A DNA stretch of 64,000 bases from Paenibacillus faecalis (GTDB lineage Bacteria > Bacillota > Bacilli > Paenibacillales > Paenibacillaceae), in contig NZ_LT985747.1 in NCBI RefSeq assembly GCF_900289175.1, forward strand, positions 2,321,912 through 2,385,911, in the 5' to 3' direction. The notes under the pieces were generated by a model. That model made no database searches. It was not told the DNA's origin and saw only the letters and a list, made by a program, of their open reading frames with translations. This document shows positions 63,256-64,000 of the stretch, piece after piece (the first letter of the stretch is position 1; each line of letters opens with the position of its first letter). The position numbers and the translations under genes are program-made.

Positions 63256-63322
63256 AAAATAAAAAAGAAAGCATCCCGCCTGACCGTCACGGTAAACCGT
63301 GCTGATCGAGCGGGATGCTTTC
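63256..63322 (-). terminator. Intrinsic terminator between the methyltransferase and the kinase gene
   Basis: Perfect stem GAAAGCATCCCGC and GCGGGATGCTTTC with an inner ACGGT/ACCGT stem, followed in the minus direction by TTTTTTATTTTATT. It ends only 35 bases before the kinase start, so the pilus operon must have its promoter overlapping this hairpin or depend on read-through. Confidence 0.88.
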
Positions 63323-63397
63323 CCTGCTTTTACGTTGGTTAATTTTGGAACCATTATAGAACATAAATGAACCATTTGTAAAGAGATTTATTATTTT

Positions 63398-64000
63398 TTA
63401 ATACTTGATCATATATAAAGTGATTTCATCCCGGTTATGAAACAGCTGTTTTGCGCCCTGAATCTGCATACGGCTTTGTTCAAAAATATCGATAATCTCA
63501 TGAACGAGAGCCATCGGCTTTTTCGTCAGAAGTTTCACCGTGATCACCGCTGTTCCTCCCGGAGCAAGACTGTAAAGCAAATTCGTTACAAGTTTAGCCA
63601 TTTGCTTTGGGCTCCAGCTCATATCGCAGACGAGTAAATCGAACTGAGCGTCCTTAAATTTCACCTCAGAGGCATTCTTTTGCACAATTCGGAGATTAGG
63701 ATGGTTACGTAAAGAATCGTGCATCTTCGCCGGATCTACGGCAGTAACCTGAAGTCCTCTTTCCAGCAAAAAACTGCTCCAGCCCCCGGGTGCGGCACCA
63801 ATATCAAGCGCATTGCGAAACGTATCGAAAGGGATATCGAATTGTTTCTCCGCTTCCAGCAGTTTGAATTTAGCGCGTGAAATCTGGCCTTCTTCGCGCT
63901 GAAACCGTACAGCGCCGCCATTCCAGTCCGATAAGTTTTGCTCAGGCCGCGATATGCCCAAGTACCAGGTCTTTTTTGCCGCAAATAAAGAAATAATCCA
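63398..64000 (-). CDS. SAM-dependent methyltransferase, FtsJ/RlmM-like, 5' end outside window
   Basis: Probable 23S rRNA 2'-O-methyltransferase. 200 residues lie in the window and the frame stays open to the right edge, so the N-terminus is missing; the internal TTG at 63961 is not a likely start. The segment NLSDWNGGAVRFQREEGQIS with RAKFKLLEAEK is typical of RlmM-like C-terminal halves. The SAM site is ALDIGAAPGGWSSFLLERGL, followed by VTAVDPAKM and DLLVCDMSWSP. Catalytic Lys residues are likely in RAKFKLLE and TVKLLTKK. A strong terminator follows. Confidence 0.85.
   Translation of the reverse strand, partial: WIISLFAAKKTWYLGISRPEQNLSDWNGGAVRFQREEGQISRAKFKLLEAEKQFDIPFDTFRNALDIGAAPGGWSSFLLERGLQVTAVDPAKMHDSLRNHPNLRIVQKNASEVKFKDAQFDLLVCDMSWSPKQMAKLVTNLLYSLAPGGTAVITVKLLTKKPMALVHEIIDIFEQSRMQIQGAKQLFHNRDEITLYMIKY

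Noticed and set aside
63398-63961. Treating the methyltransferase as a complete 187-residue protein from a TTG codon
   Set aside because: The frame continues without a stop to base 64000 and the upstream residues fit the family, so the gene is cut by the window edge.
1-64000. tRNA or rRNA genes, CRISPR arrays, insertion sequences, prophage
   Set aside because: None was recognised. The only recombinase is XerS-like and has no mobile-element context.

Overview
The window looks like chromosomal DNA of a low-to-moderate GC Gram-positive bacterium of the order Bacillales, most likely Paenibacillus or a close relative. The signs are strong AGGAGG-type ribosome binding sites, frequent TTG and GTG starts, lipobox lipoproteins, an XerS-type recombinase, PyrK/PyrD class 1B, a YqjM-type OYE reductase and a Tad-like pilus operon without outer-membrane parts. 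No rRNA, tRNA, CRISPR array or transposon was seen. Two genes run off the edges: a sugar ABC permease at the left and an FtsJ/RlmM-like methyltransferase at the right.

Layout: 1-2.3 kb, sugar ABC permease and binding lipoprotein. 2.9-6.1 kb, GNAT acetyltransferase, XerS-like recombinase and moeA. 6.2-9.2 kb, an envelope-stress module (PspA, DUF350, DUF4178, DUF4247 lipoprotein) behind a textbook sigma-W-type promoter, plus a small LpdD-like protein. 9.4-13.7 kb, a nucleoside-type catabolic cluster (PfkB kinase, NCS1 permease, ADP-ribosylglycohydrolase, GntR regulator) resembling E. coli yegTUVW, with a palindromic operator at two promoters. 13.8-18.4 kb, pyrD-pyrK, namA, a NodB-type deacetylase and a LysM/3D cell-wall protein. 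18.5-20.7 kb, an amino-acid ABC system whose binding protein and permease are fused. 20.9-27.6 kb, alpha-glucan metabolism: a cyclomaltodextrinase-type amylase, glgA, glgB and a divergent glgC. 27.8-31.9 kb, an operon of a propeller-like lipoprotein, OmpR regulator, sensor kinase and GNAT protein. 31.9-35.8 kb, an orphan PhnC-like ATPase with a replaced H-loop residue, an MFS exporter, a divergent ArsR-like regulator and a HAD hydrolase. 35.9-41.5 kb, topB, an orphan gltD, dfrA and thyA. 41.7-46.7 kb, the pyruvate dehydrogenase operon pdhABC-lpdA. 46.9-52.5 kb, an esterase, LMW phosphatase, TRIC-type membrane protein, thiN, an NlpC/P60 hydrolase, an atypical OmpR regulator and a ThiF/MoeB enzyme.

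The most unusual region is 52.7-63.2 kb, a ten-gene minus-strand operon for a Tad/type IVc-pilus-like machine. In transcription order it has a Ser/Thr kinase fused to a MinD/TadZ-like domain, a SAF-domain CpaB-like protein, two further MinD/TadZ-like proteins, a membrane-anchored TadA-like ATPase, a TadB-TadC-like double protein, and four small N-terminally anchored pilin-like or secreted proteins. All three MinD-like modules lack a canonical Walker A motif, and neither a prepilin peptidase nor a classical prepilin cleavage site is visible. Phosphorylation may therefore control assembly of this surface structure.

All assignments come from reading the sequence and from memory of protein families. 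No database search was possible, so domain names are recognition calls and regulatory sites are predictions.
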